From Alphaproteobacteria bacterium (GTDB lineage Bacteria > Pseudomonadota > Alphaproteobacteria > Sphingomonadales > Emcibacteraceae), in NCBI GenBank assembly GCA_002401455.1, contig NVTE01000001.1, positions 220,476-284,475 on the forward strand: a stretch of DNA of 64,000 nucleotides, written 5' to 3'. The position numbers and the translations under genes are program-made. The notes under the pieces were generated by a model. It was not told the DNA's origin and did no database searches. It saw nothing but the letters and a program-made list of their open reading frames with translations. Within the stretch, counting starts at the first letter, position 1. The number at the start of each line of letters is the position of its first letter. Shown piece after piece: positions 8,839 to 16,879 of the stretch.

Positions 8839-10011
8839 TTAGTTCGTCATAACAGTTAGTAGGCGGCCGAGGAAATTATCGCAAGCCTGCAGTTCCGACA
8901 GGGCAATATATTCGTCTGGTTTATGGGCCTGCAGGATGCTGCCCGGACCGCAGACCACCGTCGGCACGCCGCCCGTGGCCTGAAAAATCCCGGCTTCGGT
9001 CCCGTAGGACACCACCGCCACCTCATTCTGCTCCGCCAGCGCCAGGACCAGGGTTTCCGCCGAGGAACCGGATTCGGGCAACAAAGTCGGCACATGGGCC
9101 ATGAGGTCCGTTTCCACCTTCACTTTAGAGAGGTCTTGCCCCGCGCAGCCTTTCTGCATGGCGGGCAGGATGTGCCCGGTGACATGCTGGTTAAAACGCG
9201 TCAGCACCTCATCCTGCTGCACCCCGGGCATCGGCCTGAAATCCCACTCGAATTCACAGTAAGACGGGGTGATATTGGCTGCGGTGCCGCCCTTGATCCG
9301 GCCCACATGGACCGTGGTATAGGGCGGATCAAAACCCTCGACCTGAGGCGCCCGACCTCTCATTTCTTCAGCAAGCTCACCCAGGTAATGGATCATCTCG
9401 GCCGCATACATCACCGTATTGACCCCCCGGTCGGTGCTGGAATGAGATTCCAGACCATATATCCGGGTCAGCAGATGAAAAATGCCCTTGTGGGAATTGA
9501 CCACCTTCATGCTGGTCGGCTCACCAACGATACAGGCCCGGGGCCGGGCTTTCATAGCCTGAACATGCTCCACCAGGCTCATCACCCCCGTGCAGCCGGT
9601 TTCCTCATCATAGGAAAAGGCCAGATGCAACGGTTCACTGAGATCAGCCCGCACAAAAGCCGGCACGGCGGTCAGGACGCAAGCAATGAAGCCCTTCATA
9701 TCACAGGTACCCCGGCCATAGAGCAGGCCGTCTTTCTCCAGCATCTCGAAGGGATCATGGGACCAGGTTTGCTCGGCCACCGGCACCACATCCGTATGGC
9801 CCGACAGCATGATGCCCGCGCCGTCTTTGGGACCAATGGTCGCCAGCAGGTTAGCCTTGGTTTTTTCCGGGTTCAGGAAAATCCGCGACGCCACGCCGTA
9901 GCCCTTCAGGTAATCCTCGATGAAGGTGATCAGGTCGAGGTTGGGTTTCCAGCTGGTGGTATCAAAGGCGATGAGTTTTGCCAGCATTTCTGATGAGGAA
10001 TATTCTTTCAT
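8839..10011 (-). CDS. argE: Acetylornithine deacetylase (M20 family)
   Basis: 390 residues. The M20 metal-site motifs are all present: L-S-G-H-T-D-V-V-P-V at about 83-92, G-R-G-T-C-D-M-K-G-F at about 115-124, and the catalytic E-E in S-Y-D-E-E-T-G-C-T-G. The length and the F-D-T-T-S and G-T-E-A-G-I-F motifs fit ArgE, which removes the acetyl group from N-acetylornithine in arginine synthesis. A related N-acyl amino-acid deacylase cannot be excluded. The ATG at 10011 is preceded by a short region that also holds the divergent promoter of the HTH-like gene. Confidence 0.87.
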   Translation of the reverse strand: MKEYSSSEMLAKLIAFDTTSWKPNLDLITFIEDYLKGYGVASRIFLNPEKTKANLLATIGPKDGAGIMLSGHTDVVPVAEQTWSHDPFEMLEKDGLLYGRGTCDMKGFIACVLTAVPAFVRADLSEPLHLAFSYDEETGCTGVMSLVEHVQAMKARPRACIVGEPTSMKVVNSHKGIFHLLTRIYGLESHSSTDRGVNTVMYAAEMIHYLGELAEEMRGRAPQVEGFDPPYTTVHVGRIKGGTAANITPSYCEFEWDFRPMPGVQQDEVLTRFNQHVTGHILPAMQKGCAGQDLSKVKVETDLMAHVPTLLPESGSSAETLVLALAEQNEVAVVSYGTEAGIFQATGGVPTVVCGPGSILQAHKPDEYIALSELQACDNFLGRLLTVMTN

Positions 10012-10028
10012 TTACGACCCTGTGTTTT

Positions 10029-10056
10029 TTGACGTATAGTTTATAACAGATAAATA
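10029..10056 (+). promoter_or_regulatory. Candidate sigma-70-type promoter
   Basis: TTGACG (10029-10034) and TAAATA (10051-10056) are separated by 16 bp in an AT-rich stretch 25 bases before the ATG at 10081. This matches the -35/-10 consensus moderately well; no operator was recognised. Confidence 0.4.
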
Positions 10057-10080
10057 ATTAAATGAGACTGGAAATATCAT

Positions 10081-10581
10081 ATGCCCTTCAATCCCCTGAA
10101 ACGTCGAAAATATGGCTCCACCAAGGCCGTGGTCAGTGAGCTGTTCCGACAGGCCGGGGGCATTCCGGCGGTAATGGAAATTCTGGATATTGGCCGCACC
10201 CGGGCCTATGACTTCACCGACCCTAACGGCGACGCGGAACTGTCACTGGAACGAGTGGAGAAACTGGTCCGCGACACAGACGCCACCGTGATTTCAGAGC
10301 ATTTTGCCTTTCTGGCCGGCGGAGTATTCCTGCCGATCGAGACCCTGGACGAAGAAGTGGACTGGCATTCCATCGCCGCCCGCGCCAGCCTGAAAAATGC
10401 CGCCAACATTGGTGGCATTCTGGACAGCATCAGCCCCAACAGCATCACGCCCGGCTATATTGACGCCGAGGAGGCCCGCGACCTGATCAAGAAGCTGGAC
10501 AAGCAGTTTTCCCTGCTCGCCCATCAGCGGCAGTTGCTGATTGGCATTATCGAAGATGAAGAGGAAAAAGACCCCGAATAA
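10081..10581 (+). CDS. Hypothetical protein with CII-like DNA-binding N-terminus
   Basis: 166 residues. Residues about 18-75 (V-S-E-L-F-R-Q-A-G-G-I, then I-G-R-T-R-A-Y-D-F-T-D-P, L-S-L-E-R-V-E-K-L and I-S-E-H-F-A-F-L-A-G-G) resemble the lambda-CII/phage regulatory CII-like helix-turn-helix domain in outline. The C-terminal half is helical (E-E-A-R-D-L-I-K-K-L-D-K-Q) and ends in an acidic tail, suggesting oligomerisation. I do not recognise a specific family. It is a lone plus-strand gene converging on trkH with no spacer, since its stop codon abuts the trkH stop. The function is unknown and a regulator is only an inference. Confidence 0.7.
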   Translation: MPFNPLKRRKYGSTKAVVSELFRQAGGIPAVMEILDIGRTRAYDFTDPNGDAELSLERVEKLVRDTDATVISEHFAFLAGGVFLPIETLDEEVDWHSIAARASLKNAANIGGILDSISPNSITPGYIDAEEARDLIKKLDKQFSLLAHQRQLLIGIIEDEEEKDPE

Positions 10582-12030
10582 TCACGCTTTCCAAAATTGA
10601 GGAGAGAACAGGATCAGCACAGCAAAAATCTCCAGACGGCCCATCAACATGCCGACGGTTAAAAACCATTTCGCCGAATCAGGCAGGGTCTGAAAGGTCC
10701 CCGTTGGCCCAATGATCGGGCCCAGGGCTGGCCCCACATTCGATATGGCGGTGGCGGCGCCTGAAATGGCAGTGATAAAATCCAGCCCAGTCAGCGACAG
10801 GGCAAAAGCCAGGACCAGAAAACAGACCAGGAACAGGAACAGGAAACTGATCACCGAGCCCATGACATCATCCTTGATCGGCATATTATTATACCGAGGG
10901 ATAAAAATACCACTGGGGCGCAGGATATGCCTGAAATGGGCCCCGACCATGGTCACCAGAACCTGCAGCCGGAATATCTTGATCCCGCAGGAGGTCGAGC
11001 CGGCACAGCCGCCAATGAACATCATGAAAAAGAAGAACACCACCGCCAGTGAACCCCATGAGGTATAATCCGCCGTGGCAAAGCCGGTGCCGGTCAGGAT
11101 CGAGACCACATTAAAGGTCGTATAGCGCACCACATCGATAAGGCCCTGCTGATTATCCGTCCACCGCCACAGGCTGATGATGGCAATCAGCACCACCAGC
11201 AGGGCCAGAAACCAGCGCACCTGGGAATCTCGCCACAGCACCAGGCTATGACCCTGAACCATTTTCAGATACAGGATAAAGGGCATGCTGCCGATGATCA
11301 TGAACAGGACAATAATATAGTCGATCAGGGCGCTGTTGAAATGGCCAATGGAGCCATCTGAGGTCGAATAACCGCCGGTGGCAATGGTGGTGAAGGCATG
11401 ACAGGTGGCCTCAAAAATGCTCATGCCCGCCGACCAGAGCGCCACCGCACAGATGATGGTCAGTCCCACATAGAGCAGGGATATGGCCATGCCCAGCTGG
11501 GCCGCCCGCGGCAGAACCTTTTCCGCCGTATCAAAGGCCCCGATCTTGAACAGTTGCATGCCCCCAACCCGCAGGAAGGGCAGAATAATCACCGCCATGA
11601 TAATGATGCCAACCCCGCCGAACCATTGCAGTAGTGCCCGCCAGAGCAGAATACCCGGCGGTGCGCCGTCCAGGCCGGTAATCACCGTGGACCCGGTGGT
11701 CGACAGGCCCGACATGGCCTCAAAAAAGGCATCGGTATAGCTGAGCGCCAGGTCAGAATAAACAAAGGGCAAGGCGCCAAAAATAGGAATAACCACCCAA
11801 GTGGAGACGGTCAGGATAAAGGCCTGCTGGATCGACAGTTCCTCGTCTTGGCCCCGGCTGGTCAGGAACAGCATGCCACCGACAAACATGACCAGGCCGG
11901 AACAGATGGCAAAGACCTGCCAGTCGGGGTTACCAACCGCCACATCCACCAACGCTGGAAACAGCATCCCCACCCCCAGAATGAGCAGGAACAATCCATT
12001 AATCAGCAATATAGGTCGAAGATCAACCAA
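10582..12030 (-). CDS. trkH: TrkH family potassium uptake protein
   Basis: 482 residues with about ten to twelve membrane segments and the four pore loops of TrkH/KtrB channels: S-G-L-S-T-T-G-S-T-V-I near 110, H-A-F-T-T-I-A-T-G-G-Y-S-T near 213, G-T-G-F-A-T-A-D near 315 and I-S-N-V-G-P-A-L-G near 430. The last lies in the G-A-A-T-A-I-S-N-V-G-P context typical of TrkH. It is the inner-membrane K+ channel subunit and normally partners TrkA, which is not in the window. The start appears to be TTG at 12030: an in-frame stop lies two codons upstream and no ATG is available nearby. folE lies 28 bp upstream on the same strand. Confidence 0.92.
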   Translation of the reverse strand: MVDLRPILLINGLFLLILGVGMLFPALVDVAVGNPDWQVFAICSGLVMFVGGMLFLTSRGQDEELSIQQAFILTVSTWVVIPIFGALPFVYSDLALSYTDAFFEAMSGLSTTGSTVITGLDGAPPGILLWRALLQWFGGVGIIIMAVIILPFLRVGGMQLFKIGAFDTAEKVLPRAAQLGMAISLLYVGLTIICAVALWSAGMSIFEATCHAFTTIATGGYSTSDGSIGHFNSALIDYIIVLFMIIGSMPFILYLKMVQGHSLVLWRDSQVRWFLALLVVLIAIISLWRWTDNQQGLIDVVRYTTFNVVSILTGTGFATADYTSWGSLAVVFFFFMMFIGGCAGSTSCGIKIFRLQVLVTMVGAHFRHILRPSGIFIPRYNNMPIKDDVMGSVISFLFLFLVCFLVLAFALSLTGLDFITAISGAATAISNVGPALGPIIGPTGTFQTLPDSAKWFLTVGMLMGRLEIFAVLILFSPQFWKA

Positions 12031-12058
12031 TCCTCAATCCGCCCCTTATTTTATTACG

Positions 12059-12673
12059 TTATCCCTTACGCGATTCAAACGTCCCGACCACAGTCAGAAA
12101 TTCCCGCCGGGTCTTCTCATCATCTCGAAACGCGCCGACCATGCGGCTGGTGACCATGGACACCCCGTGGGAATGAACCCCCCGGGTCGACATGCATTCG
12201 TGAGTCGCCTGAATGATCACCCCAACCCCCAGCGGCTCCAATACTTCCCAAATGCAGTCGGCAACCTGTGCCGTCATTTTCTCCTGGACCTGCAATCGCT
12301 TGGCATAGGTTTCCACCACCCGGGCCAGCTTGCTGATGCCGATCACTTTTTTATCGGGCAGATAGCCCACATGGGCCCGGCCGATGATTGGTGCCATATG
12401 ATGTTCACAATGGGACTCGAACGGGATATCCCGGAGCACAACCATCTCGTCATAACCGGCAACTTCTTCAAAGGTACGCGACAGGATCTGGCGTGGATCT
12501 TCGTCGTAACCCCGAAAGAATTCCTGATAGGCATTGACCACTCTCTTGGGGGTATCCAGAAGACCTTCCCGGTCGGGATCATCCCCGGCCCAGCGCAGCA
12601 GCGTCCTGACGGCGGCTTCAGCCTCTGTCCGGCTTGGTTTCTGCGTATCATGCGTATCGGTTTTTTTAAGCAC
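12059..12673 (-). CDS. folE: GTP cyclohydrolase I
   Basis: 204 residues from a GTG start at 12673 with AGGA eight bases upstream. The zinc and active-site region [20 protein letters not shown], then the quinone-like loop G-I-S-K-L-A-R-V-V and the C-terminal [10 protein letters not shown], are hallmark FolE motifs. It converts GTP to 7,8-dihydroneopterin triphosphate at the start of tetrahydrofolate synthesis. It lies 17 bp after apaG on the same strand. Confidence 0.96.
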   Translation of the reverse strand: MLKKTDTHDTQKPSRTEAEAAVRTLLRWAGDDPDREGLLDTPKRVVNAYQEFFRGYDEDPRQILSRTFEEVAGYDEMVVLRDIPFESHCEHHMAPIIGRAHVGYLPDKKVIGISKLARVVETYAKRLQVQEKMTAQVADCIWEVLEPLGVGVIIQATHECMSTRGVHSHGVSMVTSRMVGAFRDDEKTRREFLTVVGTFESRKG

Positions 12674-12690
12674 GGGATCGTCCTGTCAAG

Positions 12691-13128
12691 TTAGTTAACG
12701 GTGTGAGAATCATAGGGGCTGTCCAGGGAGAAGGCCGGTATTTGCACCTCAAAGGAGGTGCCGTCATTCTTATGCATCCGGTAATGGCCAACCATAAAGC
12801 CCGACGCGGTGCCAAGCGGGGCGCCGCTGGTATATTCAAAGACAAACCCCGGCTCAATGACCGGTTGTTCGCCAACCACGCCTTCGCCAGAAACCTCTTC
12901 GGTCCGACCCAGGGAATCCGTGATCCGCCAGTAGCGACTTTTCAGTTGGAGGGTCTCGGCACTCAGATTCTCGATCTGGATCTGATAGGCCCAGAAATAG
13001 CGGCCTTCCTCCGGATCGGATTCGTCCTCCAGATAAATCGGCTGCACGGAGACCCGCACCCCCTCGGTGATCGCCTCGTAGGAGCCTTCACTCATATCTA
13101 TAAATTCGACGTTGTCTTCGCTCATCAT
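12691..13128 (-). CDS. apaG: ApaG (DUF525) protein
   Basis: 145 residues, close to the usual 125-130 with a short acidic N-terminal extension. Motifs F-W-A-Y-Q-I-Q-I-E-N, L-K-S-R-Y-W-R-I-T-D, V-S-G-E-G-V-V-G-E-Q-P-V-I-E-P-G and G-x-M-V-G-H-Y-R-M define the ApaG fold (fibronectin-III-like). It is linked by family knowledge to Co2+/Mg2+ resistance in enterobacteria; its molecular role is not settled. Its ATGATG start overlaps the metZ stop, so metZ-apaG are coupled, as often seen in alphaproteobacteria. Confidence 0.93.
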   Translation of the reverse strand: MMSEDNVEFIDMSEGSYEAITEGVRVSVQPIYLEDESDPEEGRYFWAYQIQIENLSAETLQLKSRYWRITDSLGRTEEVSGEGVVGEQPVIEPGFVFEYTSGAPLGTASGFMVGHYRMHKNDGTSFEVQIPAFSLDSPYDSHTVN

Positions 13129-14339
13129 AGTCCCGCTATTTTTGCGGCCCGCTGCAGGTCTTCGATCAAATCATCTTCATGTTCGAGTCCGACCGACAGG
13201 CGCAGCATGCCCTCTGTAATTCCAACCTCTAGTCTGGCCTCTTCCGTCACGCTGGCATGGGTCGTGCTGGCGGGATGGGTAATCAGACTTTTTGCGTCTC
13301 CAAGGTTATTAGAAATATCAACAATTTCCAAGGCATTAAGCAATTTAAATGCCTGATCGCGGCCACCGGGCACGTGAAGAGCGATGATACTGCCGCCCTT
13401 GGTCATCTGTTTCATGGCCAGTTCATGCTGGGCAAAATCCGGTCGTCCGGGGTATTTGACATAATCAAATCCGCCCATATCAGCGAGGGCATCCGCCACG
13501 TGTGCCGCATTGTCACACATGCGGTCGACCCGCATATCAAGGGTCTCCAGCCCCTTCAGCAGCACCCAGGCATTGAACGGACTGATATTGGGCCCGGTAT
13601 GGCGCAGATAGGGCAGGATGGTCTCCTCCATGATCGTCTCACTGGTCAGAATGCAGCCGCCCAGGCAGCGGCCCTGGCCATCAATATGCTTGGTGGCCGA
13701 ATAGACCACCACATCCGCGCCCATCTCCAGCGGCTTCTGCAGCACCGGCGAGGCAAAGGCATTATCGACCACCACCGTTGCCCCATGCTGATGAGCGAGG
13801 GCAGAGACAAAGGCGATATCCACCACATCCAAGGTCGGATTGGCCGGAGTCTCCAGAAACACGGCGACAGTATTGGGCCGGAAAGCAGCCTTCCAGGCCT
13901 CATGATCCGAGCCATCAACCAAGGTGAACTCGACGCCGAATTTTGGCATCAAGGTTTCGATCACCACCCGGCAAGAGCCAAACAGTGCCCGGCTCGAGAC
14001 CACATGATCCCCGGCCTTGACCAGGGACAGCATGGTGGAGGAGATCGCCGCCATGCCGGTGGCGGTGGAGCGGGCAACCTCGGCCCCCTCGATCAGCGCC
14101 ATGCGGTCCTCGAACATGGCGGCGGTCGGATTGCGCAGGCGGGAATAGGTATAACCCTCCTGCTCACCGGCAAAGCGGGCCGCCGCATCCTCGGCACAGT
14201 CATAGGCATAGCCGGATGTCATATACATGGCCTCAGATGTCTCGCCGACTTCACTGCGCCAGGTGCCGCCCCTGACCAATTGGGTCTGGAGCCGCCATTT
14301 GGAGGTTATATCACGATTTTGTCCGGTATCTCTTTTCAT
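13125..14339 (-). CDS. metZ: O-succinylhomoserine sulfhydrylase
   Basis: 404 residues of the Cys/Met-metabolism PLP family. Visible are the substrate-side Y-S-R-x-x-N-P-T, S-G-M-A-A-I-like (T-G-M-A-A-I-S-S), the PLP-phosphate region and the Schiff-base lysine in Y-S-A-T-K-H-I-D-G-Q-G-R, which is the MetZ-type version. It makes homocysteine from O-succinylhomoserine and sulfide. It heads a metZ-apaG-folE unit. I looked for a SAM-II riboswitch in the 170 bases upstream and did not find its characteristic core. Confidence 0.92.
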   Translation of the reverse strand: MKRDTGQNRDITSKWRLQTQLVRGGTWRSEVGETSEAMYMTSGYAYDCAEDAAARFAGEQEGYTYSRLRNPTAAMFEDRMALIEGAEVARSTATGMAAISSTMLSLVKAGDHVVSSRALFGSCRVVIETLMPKFGVEFTLVDGSDHEAWKAAFRPNTVAVFLETPANPTLDVVDIAFVSALAHQHGATVVVDNAFASPVLQKPLEMGADVVVYSATKHIDGQGRCLGGCILTSETIMEETILPYLRHTGPNISPFNAWVLLKGLETLDMRVDRMCDNAAHVADALADMGGFDYVKYPGRPDFAQHELAMKQMTKGGSIIALHVPGGRDQAFKLLNALEIVDISNNLGDAKSLITHPASTTHASVTEEARLEVGITEGMLRLSVGLEHEDDLIEDLQRAAKIAGL

Positions 14340-14444
14340 GGTCTTCTCATGCCTAAATTACATTTCGTTCCAGACTAGGTAGCCAGAAATACCCCCAAGG
14401 TCAAGAAAAGCCCATCATACCACCATATTTTCCCCCCTGCCCAT

Positions 14445-14474
14445 AAAAAAAGAGCCGGGGGAAACCGCCTCTTT
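14445..14474 (-). terminator. Rho-independent terminator of phaZ
   Basis: Read on the minus strand, the arms AAAGAG-G-CGG and CCG-G-CTCTTT pair with one G-G mismatch and are followed by a T-tract (14445-14451 on the complementary strand). It lies 36 bases after the phaZ stop codon and before the metZ promoter region. Confidence 0.8.
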
Positions 14475-14509
14475 AATCTTAGGGTCTGAAAATCAAGTGT
14501 CAGCGCTGC

Positions 14510-15727
14510 CTAATTATGGGCGCGGATGAAGTCTCTGACCTTCGGGGCGATTTTCTTGCGCCATTTGCTGCCATTGAAAATACCGTAATGACCGACTTTT
14601 TTCTGCTCATAATGGCTCTTCATGTCAGCGGGAAGATTGCTGCACATCTTGTGGGCGGCCTTGGTCTGGCCGATGCCGGAAATATCATCCAGCTCACCTT
14701 CGACCGTCATCAGCGCACATTTGGTGATCGCGGAGGCATCCACCGGACGGCCTTTTGAGACCCATTCGCCCTTCGGCAGCAAATGGCGCTGAAACACCAG
14801 ATCGACGGTCTGCAAGAAATATTCCGCGCTCAGGTCCATGACCGACAGATATTCTTCGTAAAACAGCCGGTGTTTTTGGACACTTTCCTCATCGCCTTCC
14901 ACCAAATGATCAAACATCTTTTTATGGGCTTCCACATGGTCGTCCATATTCATATTCAGGAAGGCCGACAGCTGCAGGAAACCCGGATAGACAACCCGCA
15001 TGCAGCCCTTGTTGGGCCAGGGCACCTTATGGGTAACATTCTGCTTGAACCAGCTGAGGCTGCGCTCGGCACTGAGCTCATTAACCTCGGTTGGGTTTTC
15101 CCGGGTGTCGATCGGGCCGCCCATCAGGGTCATGGACGCCGGCACACAGGGGTTATCCTCCGCCGACATGATCGATACAGCGGCCATCACCGGCACCGAG
15201 GGCTGACAGACCGCGAGCACATGGGTGTTGGGGCCCAGAACCTCAAGCATCTCAATCAGGTAATCCACATAGTCGTCTAGGTCAAACTCGCCCTTGTTCT
15301 GCGGCACATCGCGGGCATCAGTCCAATCAGTGATATAGACCTTATGATCGGGCAGCATGGCCTCCACCGTACCCCTGAGCAGGGTGGCATAATGGCCGGA
15401 CATGGGGGCAACAATCAACAGTTTCGGGTCGTCATTTTTGACCGCCCGTTTAAAATACTTCAGCTTGCAGAAGGGTTTTTCAAAAACATCCTGCTCCTCA
15501 ATGCTGACCATTTCGCCGTCAACCAGAGTCTCTTTCAGGCCGAATTTCGGCTTGCCATAGCGGCGGGTCACCAGTTCCATCACATCACAGGCGGCGGAAA
15601 CCTGTTTCGCCCCCGGCATGTAAGACATGGGGTTCAACGGATTGCTCAGTGCCTGTTGCGTCATGTCAATGGCATATCTTGCAGGTGCGAATAAACTGTG
15701 CTGAAACTCGTACATATGATACAGCAT
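14510..15727 (-). CDS. phaZ: Intracellular polyhydroxyalkanoate (PHB) depolymerase
   Basis: 405 residues, the size of Ralstonia PhaZa1-type intracellular depolymerases. The nucleophile is a cysteine in a lipase-like box, L-A-V-C-Q-P-S-V-P, with Cys at about residue 174. The N-terminal M-Y-E-F-Q-H-S-L-F-A-P and the I-V-A-P-M-S-G-H-Y-A-T-L-L-R-G-T and Y-I-T-D-W-T-D-A-R-D motifs are also characteristic, and a C-terminal H-Y-G-I-F-N-G supplies the His. It mobilises stored PHB granules. It is divergent from bdhA, which handles the 3-hydroxybutyrate released, with a possible PhaR-type operator between them. Confidence 0.95.
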   Translation of the reverse strand: MLYHMYEFQHSLFAPARYAIDMTQQALSNPLNPMSYMPGAKQVSAACDVMELVTRRYGKPKFGLKETLVDGEMVSIEEQDVFEKPFCKLKYFKRAVKNDDPKLLIVAPMSGHYATLLRGTVEAMLPDHKVYITDWTDARDVPQNKGEFDLDDYVDYLIEMLEVLGPNTHVLAVCQPSVPVMAAVSIMSAEDNPCVPASMTLMGGPIDTRENPTEVNELSAERSLSWFKQNVTHKVPWPNKGCMRVVYPGFLQLSAFLNMNMDDHVEAHKKMFDHLVEGDEESVQKHRLFYEEYLSVMDLSAEYFLQTVDLVFQRHLLPKGEWVSKGRPVDASAITKCALMTVEGELDDISGIGQTKAAHKMCSNLPADMKSHYEQKKVGHYGIFNGSKWRKKIAPKVRDFIRAHN

Positions 15728-15822
15728 ATTGGGGTCCCTTTTTAACTCAACTACGTTATAATCCTATATTTCTATCAACATAAGACAAAACTTGATTAAG
15801 AATGATAGTAGACATAAGCTTA

Positions 15823-15835
15823 GTTGCACTGCAAC
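15823..15835. promoter_or_regulatory. Palindrome GTTGCACTGCAAC, candidate PhaR operator
   Basis: A perfect 13-bp dyad lies in the 166-bp AT-rich gap between divergent phaZ and bdhA. TGC/GCA-type inverted repeats are bound by PhaR repressors of PHB metabolism in several proteobacteria, and the location fits that role. The assignment to PhaR is inference; no phaR gene is in the window. Confidence 0.4.
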
Positions 15836-15893
15836 ATAAATCATGTAAAATATGCCTAATTCACCCTAAACCAGGCAAAAAGTGGAGTAAAAC

Positions 15894-16688
15894 ATGGCAG
15901 ACAGCACATTAGAGGGCCGCACCGCCCTGATCACAGGTTCCACCAGCGGCATTGGGCTGGGCATGGCCCAGGCCTTGGCGGCGGCCGGGGCAAATATTAT
16001 CCTCAATGGCCTGGGCGACGGTGATGAGATCGAAGCCCTGCGCGCCGAAATAGCCGACCAATATGGGGTCGAGGTCATCTATGACGGAGCCAATATGCTG
16101 GAGGCGACCGAGATTACCACTATGGTCGGATCAGCGGTGGAGAGATTCGGTGCCGTTGATATCCTGGTCAATAATGCCGGCATTCAGTATGTGTCAGCCA
16201 TTGACGAATTTCCCGCCGACCGCTGGCAGGCGATCATTAACATCAACCTGGTGTCCAATTTCCACACCATTAAGGCCGCCCTGCCGGCCATGAAAAAGCA
16301 GAATTGGGGCCGAATCATCAATCTGGCCTCGGCCCATGGCCTGGTGGCCTCGCCCTATAAAAGCGCCTATGTCGCTGCCAAGCACGGGGTGGTCGGCCTG
16401 ACCAAGACCGTGGCCCTGGAAATTGCTGAGCAGCAGATTACCTGCAATGCCATTTGTCCGGGATATGTGCGCACGCCCCTTGTGGAGGGCCAGATTTCAG
16501 ACCAGATGAAAGCCCATAACATGTCCCGCGAGCAGGTAATCAATGACATATTTCTTGTCGCCCAACCCAGTAAAAGATTCGTAGAGGTTGAAGAACTGGG
16601 TCAAGTTGCTGTATTCTTATGCTCACCGGGGGCCAGCTCCATCAATGGGATCAGTCTGCCCGTTGAAGGCGGCTGGATCGCCAAATAA
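15894..16688 (+). CDS. bdhA: 3-hydroxybutyrate dehydrogenase
   Basis: 264 residues, a classical SDR. The NAD motif T-G-S-T-S-G-I-G-L-G is at about residues 15-24, N-N-A-G at about 92, catalytic S-A-H-G-L-V and Y-x-A-A-K-H-G at about 145-163, and a long I-C-P-G-Y-V-R-T-P-L-V-E-x-Q-I region is characteristic of D-3-hydroxybutyrate dehydrogenases. It oxidises 3-hydroxybutyrate to acetoacetate in the cytoplasm. GGAG lies about 10 bases upstream of the ATG. It is divergent from phaZ and followed 26 bp later by a tiny membrane-protein gene. Confidence 0.93.
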   Translation: MADSTLEGRTALITGSTSGIGLGMAQALAAAGANIILNGLGDGDEIEALRAEIADQYGVEVIYDGANMLEATEITTMVGSAVERFGAVDILVNNAGIQYVSAIDEFPADRWQAIININLVSNFHTIKAALPAMKKQNWGRIINLASAHGLVASPYKSAYVAAKHGVVGLTKTVALEIAEQQITCNAICPGYVRTPLVEGQISDQMKAHNMSREQVINDIFLVAQPSKRFVEVEELGQVAVFLCSPGASSINGISLPVEGGWIAK

Positions 16689-16714
16689 TTCAGGTAGAAG
16701 GATGAGAATAGACC

Positions 16715-16828
16715 ATGAGCAAATTTCACCGCAATAAAAAGAAAAAAACCGGGGAACAGGACAAACGGGCCATTTGGCTGCTGGGTTTCGCTGGCCTGCT
16801 GGTGATCCTGCTGTTTGTCTTTATGTAG
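16715..16828 (+). CDS. 37-residue single-span membrane protein
   Basis: A short open frame with a good ribosome binding site (AAGGATGAG, about 7 bases before the ATG). Its N-terminus is strongly basic (H-R-N-K-K-K-K-T), followed by one hydrophobic helix from about residue 20 to the end (I-W-L-L-G-F-A-G-L-L-V-I-L-L-F-V). The pattern predicts an N-in, C-out inner-membrane microprotein. It follows bdhA by 26 bp and is probably co-transcribed. I recognise no family and the function is unknown. Confidence 0.6.
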   Translation: MSKFHRNKKKKTGEQDKRAIWLLGFAGLLVILLFVFM

Positions 16829-16837
16829 ACCGCCTTG

Positions 16838-16865
16838 GCGGGGGCTCCTGTAAGGAGAACCCCGC
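16838..16865. terminator. GC-rich hairpin between convergent genes
   Basis: GCGGGG (16838-16843) pairs with CCCCGC (16860-16865) and CTCCT pairs with AGGAG inside it, around a GTA loop. It lies between the small membrane-protein gene and the purU stop. There is no T-tract on either side, so termination is likely but not certain. Confidence 0.5.
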
Positions 16866-16879
16866 ATCTCCCCCCCCGC

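Noticed and set aside
14340-14440. Possible SAM-II or SAM/SAH riboswitch upstream of metZ
   Set aside because: The minus-strand leader lacks the characteristic pseudoknot core and conserved segments of SAM-II; no paired stems of the right kind were found.
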